From Pohlia nutans (Eukaryota > Streptophyta > Bryopsida > Bryales > Mniaceae): DNA of 64,000 nucleotides. This document shows, piece after piece, positions 29,427 to 41,974 of the stretch. The position numbers and the translations under genes are program-made. The DNA lies in the NCBI GenBank assembly GCA_022496805.1, contig CM040106.1:8370001-8434000 (forward strand), in the 5' to 3' direction. Within the stretch, counting starts at the first letter, position 1. Every line of letters starts with the position of its first letter. Below the pieces are notes generated by a model. That model had not been told where the DNA came from. It ran no database searches and saw nothing but the letters and a program-made list of their open reading frames with translations.

Positions 29427-30446
29427 ATGGTGTCTGCATTATCTTCTCAAAAAAAGTCAGACGTTCTTTCTATGTTGCAAAGAGGGTGCACTATAAGAGA
29501 AGTGTCAAGGAGTTTGCATGTGGGTGTTGGAACTGTGCAGAGGCTCCGACAAAAGTGTGTTTTCAATGTAGAATCATCACATGGAGGTAGACCAAGAAAG
29601 ATGACTCCTGCAATGGAACGGTCTTGTGTATTGAATATGACTAGAGGTAAGCTTAGTACTGCAGTAGAGGCTACAAAAAATGTGCAAGAGGCATTTGGGA
29701 TGCAAGTGTGTGTTGAAACAGTGAGACGTGTTTTACGTAGAGGTGGTTTACAATCACAAGTGAAGCAGAAAAAACCACGTCTTTCAGTCAAGAATATCAA
29801 AGCACGTTTAGACTTTGCAAGAGCCCATCTAGATTGGACTATAGATGATTGGAGTCGTGTCATTTTCTCTGATGAGTCTAAAATCAACTTATTCTGCTCT
29901 GATGGAATCTCTTGGTGTTAGAGTCGTGATCCACATGAGTTGTCAACACGCACTGTTACAGAGACAGTAAAGCATGGTGGTGGTGGAATCATGATTTGGG
30001 GTAGTATGACCATTTATGGGCCAGGACTAGTGTACAAAGTTGAAGGCCGCCTCAATCAACATGGATATCGTCAGATTTTAGAGCAGACAATAGATGGTAC
30101 AATTAGAAAATATGGATTAGATGCTACACAAGTCATTTTTCAGCAAGATAATGCTTCCGTTCACACCACAAAAATGATGCAAGAATGGTTTTCAAGGCAA
30201 AGTTTTAGTCTTCTAACGTGGCCTGCCCAATCCCCTGATTTAAATCCAATAGAACATCTATGGGCCATCCTCAAAAGGAGATTGAATCAATATGATTCAC
30301 CTCCAAAAGGAATGATAGAATTATGGGAACGTGTAGTACAAGTCTTCTCTTCTATTACTGCACATGATTGTAGAAGACTTATAGAAAGTATGCCCAAAAG
30401 GATTGAAGCTGTAATAGCTTCAAAAGGAAGATGGACAAAGTATTAG
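29427..30446 (+). pseudogene. Tc1-type transposase, one in-frame TAG
   Basis: The frame from ATG 29427 to TAG 30444 is 338 sense codons with a single internal TAG at 29919-29921. Residues 1-45 form a helix-turn-helix (REVSRSLHVGVGTVQRL), a second DNA-binding helix pair follows to about 115, then the DDE domain: FSDESK (first Asp), FQQDNASVH (second Asp) and PDLNPIEHLW (Glu), with 34 residues between the second Asp and the Glu, i.e. DD34E. The stop falls between the first and second Asp, so a truncated protein would be inactive. Everything else looks conserved, so the loss may be recent. Confidence 0.88.
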
Positions 30447-30649
30447 CTAGTTTACTTAGAGCACTCACAAAACTGTACCAATGTATATACTAGTTTTTAA
30501 CTTTCATTTTTCCTTCAATGATATTTGATTTAGTTAGATTTTTTTTACAAATGTGTACTAGATTGGATGTAATATATGCCTCAAACTACTACTTGAAAGT
30601 TTGGACATCCATTTATCTTACACATACTTTTGAATCTAGAAGTTCCAAT

Positions 30650-30675
30650 CATTGGAACAGTTTTGTGAGGTACTG
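30650..30675 (-). repeat. right TIR of Tc1 element
   Basis: It ends AACAGTTTTGTGAGGTACTG followed by TA. The internal core copy GCACTCACAAAACTGTACCA is at about 30459-30478. Confidence 0.92.
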
Positions 30676-30677
30676 TA

Positions 30678-31103
30678 CCATTAATTTTACATCTGTGTGC
30701 CTTTAGAGTCATAGTTTCTCTAACATCGGCTGTCTTTCGTTGACGCTAATAGGACTCATGATCATGTCTCGGATCCAAGATACGTCTGTCACAGCCGCCT
30801 TTGCACTGCCAATTCAGGTTATCTTATAGACATGTAGCTTTACTAAAAGAACAAACTATTAGAAGAACAAAAAAATTCTTCACCATACAATTAGCATAAC
30901 ACCGATGCCTAACTAACACCCTTATACTTGTTATACTTATAATTTTACTTGTATTGGGAATGAGAGTGCACGAACTCTGCATACATCTTCCACTATATCA
31001 ATGTCCATTCTACTCTTCTCACCTCATCGTTCTTGGTCCTCTCTAGTCTTAGTCCCTTCCTATACATGACTCAAAGTCCCCCATTTTCTACCAGGTCCTA
31101 AGG
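30678..31103. other. short spacer before the MULE-like gene
   Basis: No gene seen. It may contain the promoter or end of the MULE-like element, but I cannot find its terminal repeats. Confidence 0.35.
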
Positions 31104-34100
31104 ATGGCCTCTCTTTCTGCCCACAATCATGAAACTCCATTTACAGCGCTTGTAGGAGACGATGGAAATGTCAATATCTTTGAGCAGCTTCTCAGTCTTA
31201 GATTTCATTTTTAGTTGGAATCAATGTATGTGGAGAAGGAGATTTTTGATGACAATGGCGTGTTGACTGAGACAGTACTGCATTTTAAGTCCAAGGATTT
31301 GCTTGGACATTATCTAGTGGGACATACAAAGTTTTTGGTCTTTCCGATTCTCAGATGTTAATGTCTACCGTGATTTTGACTCCCCCTACTTCAACATCTA
31401 CTATTCAGGTTCTTGCATTAGCCAAGGTCAAGATTGAAGGAAGTCCTCGAGATGTTCAGGTCATTTGTGCTTTTGATGATGATATTGTTCCTAGGAGTAA
31501 CCTTGCTAATACATCAGTGAATCCATTTGTTCATCGATGCTTTGTGGGATCCACACATTCAGTACCTGTCATGGATCTAGTTCGGTCTCCCTTCGTTTCT
31601 GAAAGGTCGCCCTCCAGTCCATCCAACTTCATGGAGGGCTAGTAGCATTATAGAGTTAATCAAGAAGACTGCAGGTAGAAGGGGTTCTCGATTCAAAGTT
31701 CTATCTATTAACCTTGGTAACCTTGAGCACATAGAGATGAAGTACCTTCTTGCTTCATATGATGGAAACAAGATCTTCGAAATGCCTCCTCTTCCTGAAA
31801 AGACTCCTACTACATTTAGTGGAGATGTGGATGGAATGGGGAAGTAACACAATGACCACACTTGGTGTAAGACTATGACCACCAACGTTCAGAATGACTA
31901 TGGTTTGAAGTTTAAGAAGTTAGCTTGCACGAGTCACCGTCAAAGTCCAAATCAGGCTTCTCATTTCATTAATAGAAATCTACAAAAAGTCAATTCAACT
32001 GAATGGGTGGACTTACTCTAACCTAGATTCGAGGCGGAGGAGAACATCTGCCCAATTCTAGTCTTGTTTGCAAAGTGAGCCATACGTCTTCTCGTTGTGT
32101 AGAGTTGTGTCTTCTGAAGATCTTCCACGTGAATTGTAGAGATCCTGATATCACTTGTGCCGCCATCCATCTTGGCAGTCATAAACATCCTATTTCTGAC
32201 GGTACTTGCTAAGAGACCGTTGACCTCATGTAGGAATGTATCGGCGAGCAAGTCCTTTGTACTCCAAATGCAAAGAACTCTGCAATCATATTGGGGGCAA
32301 GCAAGATCTTACTAGCGGACTACCCCATTTGAGCTACTCTTGGTCAAGGTCATCTTTGTGGCATCCCCTTGGCAGAGGTGATGGACAAGTTTGAAACTAT
32401 GTCAAATTCAAACATTCGGCACTTTGTTGCAGGTTCAAAGAAATTTCTTTGCCAAGACAACGCCCTCATTGATAACATCATGCGTCTCAAAGACTACAAC
32501 GCCTTCAAGTTTGTTTACAAAAATTGTTTCCCTGGACAGAAAAAAGAGAAGATCTTCGTCTTCAAGATGTCAGTGGACATGCCGGGTGCCTAGACAAACT
32601 TGGTGCAGAGTATGCAGCCAGAGGGAGACTTCTAAGATTTATGGATAATGTTTGATCACATTAAACGAGTGAAAGAGTGGACAACTATGGCCTGTCAAGT
32701 ACATGATAGTAAATATTAAAAGGTTATGACGATAGATTTTTGTGATATGCAATCTGAGGATGCAACTGCACAAATTTTGTTTTGGGAAAACTTAAACACT
32801 GTGATGGAGGAGAATAAACACGGTAAGTCCTATTTTAAAGGTTTCATGGTAGACAGCGCCGGAGCAAATTGGCATGCCGTTCGGAAGGTGTATGGCTATA
32901 GAGATGTGAATGAGAAGATGGAAGGTCCAGAACGTACATGTCATTTCCACTAGACAAAGTGCCTAGAGAGGGTCCCTATTGCCCACATAAAGAGTGATGG
33001 TATGGTTGGGGTACCCAAAAAAGCTGTCTTCGGGACAATTGCACTATGTGTTAGTGTGTCAAACAAACATATTTTTTAATTTTAATAAAATAAGACTTTA
33101 TTAAATTTGATTTTAGTTTTCTATACTTATAACGTATCAAGGAATTTTTTTGATTACAATCAAAGATTTTAAAGTAATTTTATTTGATTTTTTAGTTGAA
33201 AAAGTAAGTTATGTCCCAATCACCTAGAATTCCTGCAATCAAGCAAATGGAATATCAAAAAAAAGAAATTTAATATTATTTTTGAATATGACCTACATCT
33301 ATTTGTGTAGAGTACAAAATAATTTATTTTATCATTAAGAAAATTAATGAATTGTGCACTATATAGCTTGCAAATCCCAAAATTCGGCAATTTTTTTACA
33401 CATCTATGAAAGGATCTAAAAAAATTAATTTTTTTAATATAAACTCTTTGAACAAATACATTTTGATTCCATTGAGGTGCAGGATTTTATTTTTTTCATT
33501 TTAGGGTCTTTTTACTTGATCAAAATGAGCAAATTAGGCAAACTTTGGAGGTTTTAAACAAAAATAACCTAATTAGTGTGTCCACAAAGTGATACCCCAA
33601 GCTAATTATTGCCCTAAAGCCCGAATTTCAGTAGCAAATGCGGTGTCTATACAAGCAATGGAAGGACGCAAAGATTGAAGAGGAGGGAGAGGTCATATAT
33701 AACGCAATCCGAGGATGGTGGCAATTGGGGTGTGTGTCTCATCTTAGGCTGCCAAACATGCTCTTAATGAGAGGATGATATTTTGGCATTACAGCTTTAG
33801 ACAGTGGGGTGGCTTGATGCAACTAGTAAGCAGTAAATCAGTATAAACTTGTCGTGCAGTTTTATGTATCATGTTGTACGAGTACTAAACTTCTACTTTT
33901 GTGAATAACAAAACCTCTCTTTGAATGAGATGGCAGACATGCCTTCTTGGAACCTTGCGGAGACTGTCCACAACAAATGGCTACAACAATGAGGCAACAC
34001 CGGCGATAGTCTATACGCTGCCACCGTCGACGACATGGTGCGTGCATTCATGTAGATCACGCAATACAAAAAATATCTCAAAGGTGGGAAGTCTGGAAAG

Positions 34101-35301
34101 GCTCGGACAAAGCAAAGCTACGTCTCCGTCAAGCACAACAAAGTCTTGATCTTTTAATGATTGTTGAAGAAATGAAGGCATACCCAAGGGCTGCAGATGT
34201 GCTCACAAAGGAAAAAGGTCTTGAAAAAGCAGAGATATTTGGTTCAACAAAGAGGAAGGTTGATCTTCCTCTAGGATCCGCGCACGACTCCCACTGCTCA
34301 GATAAGGTAAACTATTCAATTCCAGCAATGAACACGAGGTCAACCTATACGCAAATCAAAGAGGCACTCTCGCATCAAACACACGGCGTGCTACATAGGA
34401 CATTCATTCAAGAATCGGAGTGTGACCCTTTGAAGTAGCATATAGCACGTCTCCTAAATCGATCAGCATGAAAATGTCAAGCTCTACAAGCTTAAACAAG
34501 AAGAAAGAGTGATGCAAGAGTTTCAAGGGGAGCGCGTGGCACAAAGCGCCTACATATTCAGGTCAAAAAAAAGACTTTCACACTAGACCTTTAACCGCTA
34601 GTGAATTTTGATTCTCCCCTGATGACATCAGTTGCTGTGTTAAAGGGGGTCCAAAGTCTTGGGTTAAAGATTGGCCAATGATACCCCTGGTTTGGACTAT
34701 GAAGATTGGCACAAATTTAACTCGCCAAGAAGTTCTTTCTCTCGAAGAGGCCGGGTTTTGTTTGGAGCAACATGGAGCTCTATTCCCAGGTCGTCAAGCT
34801 CAATTTCAATCGAACATGCCTTTGCCACGATCGCATTTCAAGGCGCCTGTAGATCCTGACCCTCATCCAACAAATCGTAACAATCAGCATATCAAAAGGA
34901 ACTTCGATGTTCTAACTGTGGATCATGGCAACAAGTAGGAGAGTGCAGCCGTGATACCGAGCTGACGTTTAACAAACCTTACTCCAACTCCATATCCTCG
35001 ATATGGTTGTGTTGCAAAAATTAACTGAAGGCAGAATAGTGTCTATCGCGTTATTATAGTTGCCTTACCAGAGTGCACTTGCCCTGATTTCATTAAGATG
35101 GTATCTAAAACCCTTGGGAAAAAAAAGGTCTTTAAATATTGTAAACACATGTATTACATTTTCCACTACATATGCAAGATTGATCCAAAGATAGATACCT
35201 TCATACATGCCCCCAGCTTGAGCTTCAATGAAGTCATCCGAGTTCTTGAAGTAATGGGTGTTGTGCAACCTAATCGTAGGGTCAAAAAGAATATGTTTTA
35301 G
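31104..35301 (+). pseudogene. MULE-like SWIM zinc-finger transposase, copy A, decayed
   Basis: Successive plus-strand pieces read as one protein family: N-terminal part from ATG 31104 (frame change near 31340), 31355-31640, 31640-31845, then 32369-32600. At 32726-33000 comes a DDE-like block (VDSAGANWHAVR, then ERTCHFH followed by TAG). Helical KQWKDAKIEEEGEVIY...AIRGWW lies at 33637-33735. The end of the gene has FGSTKRKVDLPLGS (34230-34265), IGTNLTRQEVLSLEEAGF (about 34699-34752) and a SWIM motif, CTCPDF...KYCKHMYYI, at 35078-35160. Multiple stops and frame changes make it non-functional. The family is common in moss genomes as far as I remember; no terminal repeats were found. Confidence 0.6.
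33061..33572. repeat. AT-rich insertion inside MULE copy A, flanked by TTAGTGTGTC
   Basis: Very AT-rich non-coding DNA separates two conserved protein blocks. TTAGTGTGTC occurs on both sides (33051-33060 and 33573-33582), like a 10-bp target duplication. I see no clear terminal inverted repeats. Copy B lacks such a stretch between the corresponding blocks. The insertion may be slightly larger than given. Confidence 0.45.
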
Positions 35302-36078
35302 AAATAATTGTACTAGTGATTTTGAAGTGGATTTGATTTGTAATTGATTTGAACTACTTGAAATAAAGAGCGATCTTGAGTTTTTTTTTATCACTTTTGT
35401 ACTAAATTAAGAGAGGTAATCGCAAAAATAAATACGGGTTTTTGTAGTTGTAAAGTGTCCTTTGGATTTGAAAGACTATTTGTCAGTGGCCAACCCAGGG
35501 GTCGTCCGAATTCGAAGGATCTTTTGGAACGCCAATTTTTTTTAAATAAAATTACAAAAATGTAACCAAAAAAGCTCAATTTAAACTATAATTGGGCGAA
35601 ATCGAAGTTTAGTCGTTCAAAATGCCTTGTCTTCCCATTTTTTGAAACCATACGCTATATCAAGAAATTTGGCAAAAATTCTTCATGTTTTTACTATTCC
35701 ATGGAATTAGAATCTATACTTTATTTAGACTATTTTGTCCAAGTCTCATAAATCCTGGTCAAAAACATCAATTCTCTCATAAAAGTTGAAAATGTCTGGA
35801 ATATTCTCAAAAAATTAGCCTTAAAATAGATTTTTTTCTCTCTGCTTAATGCTCGCTGCTCACAAGATTGCATCACTCTCTTACAAAGTGCATCCTTTTG
35901 ACTTCGTCTTGTTTACTCCAAAATTGCAATGTTTGCGATTAAGGTAGTCGCACTCCTTATGTCCACATTGCAGGTGACCTTCACAACTCGAAAATCAAAA
36001 TGAGAGACCCATGTCATTAGTGATGTTAGTTGTGATGGTCTTCGTCCATACATGGCCATCGTAGCGCTTGTTCATTCT
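35302..36078. other. AT-rich non-coding stretch
   Basis: No gene seen. T/A-rich runs and short phrases such as GGTCGTCCGAATTC; no repeat structure that I can demonstrate. Confidence 0.45.
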
Positions 36079-36564
36079 TTAAATTGACTTTGCCTGCAAA
36101 TGAGTGGCAGTTGCTTCAGTAGAAAACAATCCAAACATGATGTCACCGTTGAATTTTGATGGCAAACACAAGACTCTCTTATTCGTGATGGAGCTAAAAT
36201 TAAGTTTCTTCTTCAGAGTCTTCTTCCTTGTCACGAGAGCAAGTTTCTTTAGACATGGAACGACACTATCACACTCATTAGAAACCAGCGGTAGTGAAGG
36301 AAGACAATTCTCCGACACAACTATAGGGGACTTCAACCGTACAAGTGGATTAGATGAGGTAGGAATAGAATGAGTGGATTTGCAAGGACTATTCTCCTCA
36401 TTTGATTCGAGGGTAATGATGGAATTAATAGTTCCCGGCTCAACAATAATCCTCGCAAAAGTATGAGTTTCTAATCCACGCTTGACCTTGATCTTTACAT
36501 TAGAAAGAAGGGGTTCTGATCGGTGCATGCAGATGAACAACAAAGAGCTAGGATTTGTGTACAT
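36079..36564 (-). CDS. hypothetical protein, unassigned
   Basis: A minus-strand ATG at 36564 opens 161 codons of mixed, fairly protein-like composition with basic clusters (VTRKKTLKKKLNF) and Ser-rich parts. No domain, signal peptide or membrane segment is recognised. No neighbour supports it. It could be a remnant of a transposon ORF. Confidence 0.25.
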   Translation of the reverse strand: MYTNPSSLLFICMHRSEPLLSNVKIKVKRGLETHTFARIIVEPGTINSIITLESNEENSPCKSTHSIPTSSNPLVRLKSPIVVSENCLPSLPLVSNECDSVVPCLKKLALVTRKKTLKKKLNFSSITNKRVLCLPSKFNGDIMFGLFSTEATATHLQAKSI

Positions 36565-39467
36565 ACTGCCATCTAAGAATCTGTCAATTTGTAGACTCTA
36601 GACCTACTAGGGGTGAGCCTCTAGATGTTTCCGTTACGCTTGTGAAAAATTGATAACTCACCAATTCTGTGAGTTAGCTCAGACGTGAGGTCATTGAATA
36701 TCTCTTCCTCAATACTGATAGTCTCTTCCTAAAAATGAGATCTAAGACTCAAACACAGAAAAGACACTAGTGAATAGCCTTCCTAGTCCATTCAAAATGT
36801 AAGTGGGATACCGACGCCATGGGCTTGGAGCATGGTCATCAGATGCACTGTGAGGGGCTAGAAGAGGCATGATGAACACATGTTGTGAGCATCTAGACTA
36901 GGACGATGGCGATTTGAGACTAGTGAGGTGATAATGGATGAAGGGATGTATTTATTTGATCGAGGATGTTTTACTACGATGCATTGTCATATGATGAAAG
37001 TGCAGTTTCAATGAATGGATGCTTTACGGAAAATTTGTGGCACCCATGAAATATTGTAGCAGCTGTAAAATCTGTGGGCAAAGGTCATTAAAGATCTGCC
37101 AGCGCAAAGCTATCTCTGTACATGATCATGTTAGGAACTTGATTAGAATAAATGACATTTGAATGTAGTCACAGCCGCCATTATATATTAAATAGAACAT
37201 ATATTAATATGCATTTAATCAATGCAAGCACAAATTCTATGTAGGCAATGAAAAGTAGATAGCTCTCAACAAACATGTGATGGATAAGAATATCAATATC
37301 CCAATTTTAGAATTTGATTATCACATAGTGCCAAATAATATGACAGTTGACGGAATGTAAGTGGGATGTTCAACAAGATGGAAGACCATCGAGACTGGAA
37401 AAATGTAAGTGCACCTAGTGAAAGAGGTAGTGTCTCAGATGCATGATGTCTCTCTATTTGAAGGTGTGACACCTACAATTGCTAAGACGAGGAAAAGGAG
37501 AATGCTTCTACACTCTAGTGAGAAGGAGCTAACTCATGCTAGGACGAGAAATGCAGAGAATAGGAGTAGACGCTTTACTAACTTGAGGAGCCCCATCAAG
37601 TCATTAGCGTTTGATTCTACCAACTTCTTGATTAGACACTATATTGACCTTCAATTGAGCAAGAAGAGAGTACACCATCCCAATCCAATTGTGGAATAGA
37701 GCTGCAGCTATCCGTAGATTTTAGTATTGCTAAGGAAATTTTTGTACACACTATCTCTACCCTATTACCTCATCAATTCTATCTAACACTTCTTCCAACT
37801 AGAAATCAAAACTTTCATTTAGGAATGATGGCCTGATATGGGTATCCCCTCCTAAATTAGTGTGATTTTTGAGAAATATTTTTTTGACAAGAAAAAATCA
37901 TTGAAAAATTACAAAAATTAGATGATGTTATAGGGGCCATGGCTGCAACCATATACATGGTATTAAAAATGAAAATTCTAGCACATATAAAATAAGTTAG
38001 ACATAAGTCACACATAGTGAGACGTGTCTCACTTGTACCCATATCTAACCATTGCTCTTAGGACTTACAACATGCACCTCTAGTACCCGAGCCGAGAGTA
38101 GGTAGGAAGCATTACAGTCATGGGCAGCAAACAGAGCAACATTTTTATGTACCCGCGAGCAAGGGGCTAAAATTTTCTGGAGACTGTCCTAGAATCTAAA
38201 TCTACAAGCGTCAACCTTTCACTCTTGCAATAGATGCTCTCATTTTCATTGTTGCCGTTCCAGACTGCACCCTCGCTTTCACAATTGTCAATCCGAATTT
38301 CTTCTCTCCTTCATATTATATCAATCCTCGGTGCCATACCTCAGTCCTTACGCCATAAATCTTCTCCTTGCATTTCCTAGTTGATTGTATCTGATTAATT
38401 TAGAAGCTTCGGTGATATTATAAGAGATGGCTAAACTATATGACGTATACAACAAACCTCATGAATCTGAGGAAGACAAACTTGACCTCAACGAAAACGC
38501 GTTCAAAGATGTGGATACATTGAACGAGTCAAAAAAAACAGTTGGAGACATTGGTAATATAAACCAATAAAGTGAAAAGGTATACATGTCTCTCCTTACA
38601 AATCAGGAATGTAAGATTTGCTTCCATCTACGCAACGCCAACTTCAATGTATCACCTTTTATGCAAATAGAGGATTCTTGGATCAAGGGTTTAAAATCCG
38701 CTATCACGATAGGATTCTTAATTGTGGCGTGTCAAAATAGATTCTGTCCACGTGAGATGTGGTCTAGGAGTACTACAATAGAATCATTCAGTGTTTAGTT
38801 GTAGAGTCATTTTGCATTGAATTTTTTGTATAGTTCAGAAGAGAGAAAAATTCTTTGAAGCTGAAATTGTCAAGTTTATTTGCAAGTTGGGATCCTATTA
38901 TGGTGATTTTAGGCTTTAAGGTCGTTCTGGAAATAAATGAAATTAAATTTTTGTGAGCAGTGAGCGGTTTAATGTGGGATTCAAAGTAGAAATTTAGGTC
39001 AACCATAGTCAAAGGTACTATATTTAGTAGATTTTTGAATATTCGGATGTTTTAAGTAAATGCTTGGATCCATAACCGTGGAATATTTAGTACCTTTAAT
39101 CGTCGAATTAGGTCACTAAAAAATGTTCAACGCACATGAAAGGTACACTCTGTGCCTGTAACTTTGAATCAGTGATCCAATACCGCTTAGAACGAGATGT
39201 AAATATTTTTTATTACACCCTAGTTATAGACCAATCAATAGGTTTAGGCATTAATTTTCTACATCAAAGTTATTTGAAATGAATTGCAAATTGTTGATAT
39301 AGATCAGTTAGGGTTCTCTATGCATTACATAATAAATTCTAGAGTTGGATGGAGAGTAGAACCTGAGTTTAAAAATTGCAGTAGTGGCCCTTTTAGTCTC
39401 ACTACAGTCTTCATTGATTTGAAGCGTATAAAGATAACAACAATCGAACTAGCAACATTGAAGTACC
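36565..39467. other. mostly non-coding stretch between the two MULE copies
   Basis: I see no recognisable gene. A 96-codon plus-strand frame at 37409-37699 is Arg/Lys/His-rich and may be a fragment of a coding sequence, but has no family match. The remainder is AT-rich. Confidence 0.35.
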
Positions 39468-41350
39468 CTAAGATGTTGGGTCAGTCAACAATCCACTCTC
39501 AAGAACTAGCTTCATTTCGTTAAAGCTAAGAGTAGGTGCATGTATGAAGGTATCTACATCAGCATCAAACCCACAAATGATCGTGAAAACAAAATACAAA
39601 TGTTTGCAATGAGCCCATTGACTGCCGCTTCTCTTTTCTTTAGTCAGCATCTCCTTGAAATATAGGCAGGAGTAGTCTTGGAATTAGGAGATTGTAAGAT
39701 GGTATTGCTAAATTGTCGAAGGCGTGCTAGAATCCAATGTGACGATGCAACCCAAGGCAGGGATTGGAACCATGTCCACCTTCCTTACACGACCTTTGAC
39801 TGTTCCAGAACTGACACAATTGTTGGCATGCTTGATAGATGGGCTTTTGTTGTTGCGGCGGACATTTTTGCTGTGTTGCTGCTTGTAAACGTCATTAGGA
39901 AATGTTAGAGTTGCATAGGTTGACAAGTCAACGGGGAGAAGGTGGTCTAGAAAGAGCCTTCGCGGCAATATGACTTCCCATTGTGGAAGTCCAAAACCAG
40001 CATTTTCTAGTGCAAGTATCTCCTTGCGTGTAAGGTTAGTGCCTTTTCTGATCCGCCAGATCTCAAGGACCTCTAGGCGGGACATAAACCACTTTTTGCG
40101 AGTTCCTTTGACACACCTCTAAATGTCATCATTGCAGAAGAAAAACTGCATGGGGTCTGTGCGGTTTTTCTTGTAATTGTCCACCAAGCCTGTGTACGTA
40201 GGTGCAGCGGTAGATTTTCCGTCCTGTCTGATTCGAGCAATGCACTTCTTCTTAGTGACAGCGTGCTGCGCAAAACAAGCCTTCACGGATGCTTATACAA
40301 GCCAAGCAATGTGCTTCTAACTCTTGTCGCAAGCCATTTCTTGCACGACATTAATGTGGTTTAGGGCTGCCGCTCGGGTCTAGGTTGGTACTTGCACTTG
40401 CATATCCAACTTCTCTAATGCTTGGGAATAGTCTATTAGCTGTACAGTAGAAGACAAGAGGTTTAGGGTGTTATTCCGTGCAGATCTTGTTTGGACTAGA
40501 GGACGCAATATACTGATTATATCAAACCTGTGTGAGTCAAATTCCAAGCCGATGGAGACGTTTGCTTTCCATTTCAACAAAAAGAATACGTTCTCTCATT
40601 CAAGTTGAGGCATTCGAGTGCAAAACAGCTTAGCACCCGTCATCTCCGCTAATGCTTCGTGTAGGAATTTTGAGTTCCATGTGCGTTCTATGGACTTTTG
40701 TGCGATTCAAAGCTGCTGTTATTCTTTAGTAGGGCCGGTTCCTGCTCTATCTCCTTTGACCTTTGAGATATTGTTAGTACGCGATGCTCTGCATGAATGG
40801 GCAGACAGAGTCATCAACTGTAGCCACAAATCGGTCTGGCCCTTGATCACAGAATAGCTGTTTTTATTTGTTGTGGATACATTCAGCTAAGACGCAAAAG
40901 GGCATTTTAACCAACTCAACCTTTGTGAGGTCCTGTTGTAAAAGAAGCAATGCATTTTTGAAGTTTAAATGTGAAATGCAGGTTATAAAAAATGACAGAG
41001 AATGAGGGTTTAAGGTTTATGAACTTACTAGCTGCATAGAGCCTTCCCATTAGCGGTTTTGAAAATGATAGAAGGGAAGCCAAGGTCAAGACGACTCAAT
41101 CAACCTTCAGTTGTCGGTTCAAAAGACAGCCACCAAACTTGAATAGCGAGATATTGGGAATCAGCCTCCGCTTGCGTTGAAGCGTTCTTGTATTGCTTGC
41201 GGAGGAAGCAATGTTGGTCTAAGAGGTCAGCTCTAATGTTAGCCTTCGTGTGCTTCTCCAATGACTGCATCTAATGGAATATACAAGTTTGTTCTTTATT
41301 CGACATTGGGATTGAATGGTAGCTCCTCCTTGTAGATGACTGATAGGTGA
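39468..41350 (-). pseudogene. MULE-like SWIM transposase, copy B, decayed (opposite strand to copy A)
   Basis: Read on the minus strand from about 41350: NKEQTCIFH followed by TAG, then LEKHTKANIRADLL and a helix with AIQVWWLSF, at about 41320-41100. Then come FDSHRFDI (near 40545), KKCIARI, FFFCNDDI followed by a stop, RCVKGTRKKW (near 40110), IRKGTNLTRKEILALENAGF (near 40050-39990), and a HCKHLYFVF remnant of the SWIM motif, to a stop at 39468. Order and sequence match copy A, but the strand is opposite and the fragments are shorter. The middle catalytic part upstream of 41350 is missing or unrecognisable. Confidence 0.55.
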
Positions 41351-41974
41351 TGACTACCCGAGAGAATAACAGCCACCGAGGAGAAGGAAGTCAGGAAGTA
41401 TCATGAACAAGTATTAGCAATGCTAGCTCGGTAGTCCCAAATCAATGTACTCAAAAGAGAATAACAAGCAGAAACATTAGGAAGGAACTATTTGATAAGC
41501 AAAGGAAACGGAGAATGAGAAGGAAAATTGACAAAATAATCATGTATCTTGGAAAATGTGGCGTGCCAATGAGTTTGGCTCCATTGCTTCTATAAAACAG
41601 TACAACAAGATGTGACAGTCAGATCAGATAGGTAATATAGTATTTTCCTAGATCTACTTTATGTGGTAACTTTGAAAATTACAGGTGTAAAAACTCAACT
41701 CCTAATTTACCGTTAATACTATCTCCCCTCTAAACCAAGTTCACACCTGGAACTTGTTAAAATTCAATTTTGACAAAAAGTTCTTATGAGGGAGACTATG
41801 CGTCGATGACACGATGAACACAAGGGGAAGGCGCCATATTAACGGCATGGCGTCGTCGGAGTCAGTAGCTTGCTTGGTTGCTGGAGTATTGTGGTGTGGT
41901 CCTCCTGGTGTGCCTTCTGATCAACGGCAAAAGTTGCCTTGCTGGATTGCAGTGGGGCTTAGAAGGTTACCTAG
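41351..41974. other. spacer left of the split exon
   Basis: No gene that I can support. The plus-strand frame at 41878-42075 overlaps the minus-strand exon at 41975-42236 and is probably its shadow. Confidence 0.4.

Larger units (their letters stand above)
29067..30675 (+). mobile_element. Tc1-type (DD34E) DNA transposon
   Basis: The 1609-bp element has perfect 26-bp terminal inverted repeats (CAGTACCTCACAAAACTGTT...) and is flanked by TA at 29065-29066 and 30676-30677, the Tc1/mariner target. A second, inverted copy of the TIR core lies inside each end (29262-29285 and 30457-30480). It encodes one transposase gene with one nonsense codon. Tc1-type elements are uncommon in flowering plants, which supports an early-diverging host. 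Confidence 0.93.
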
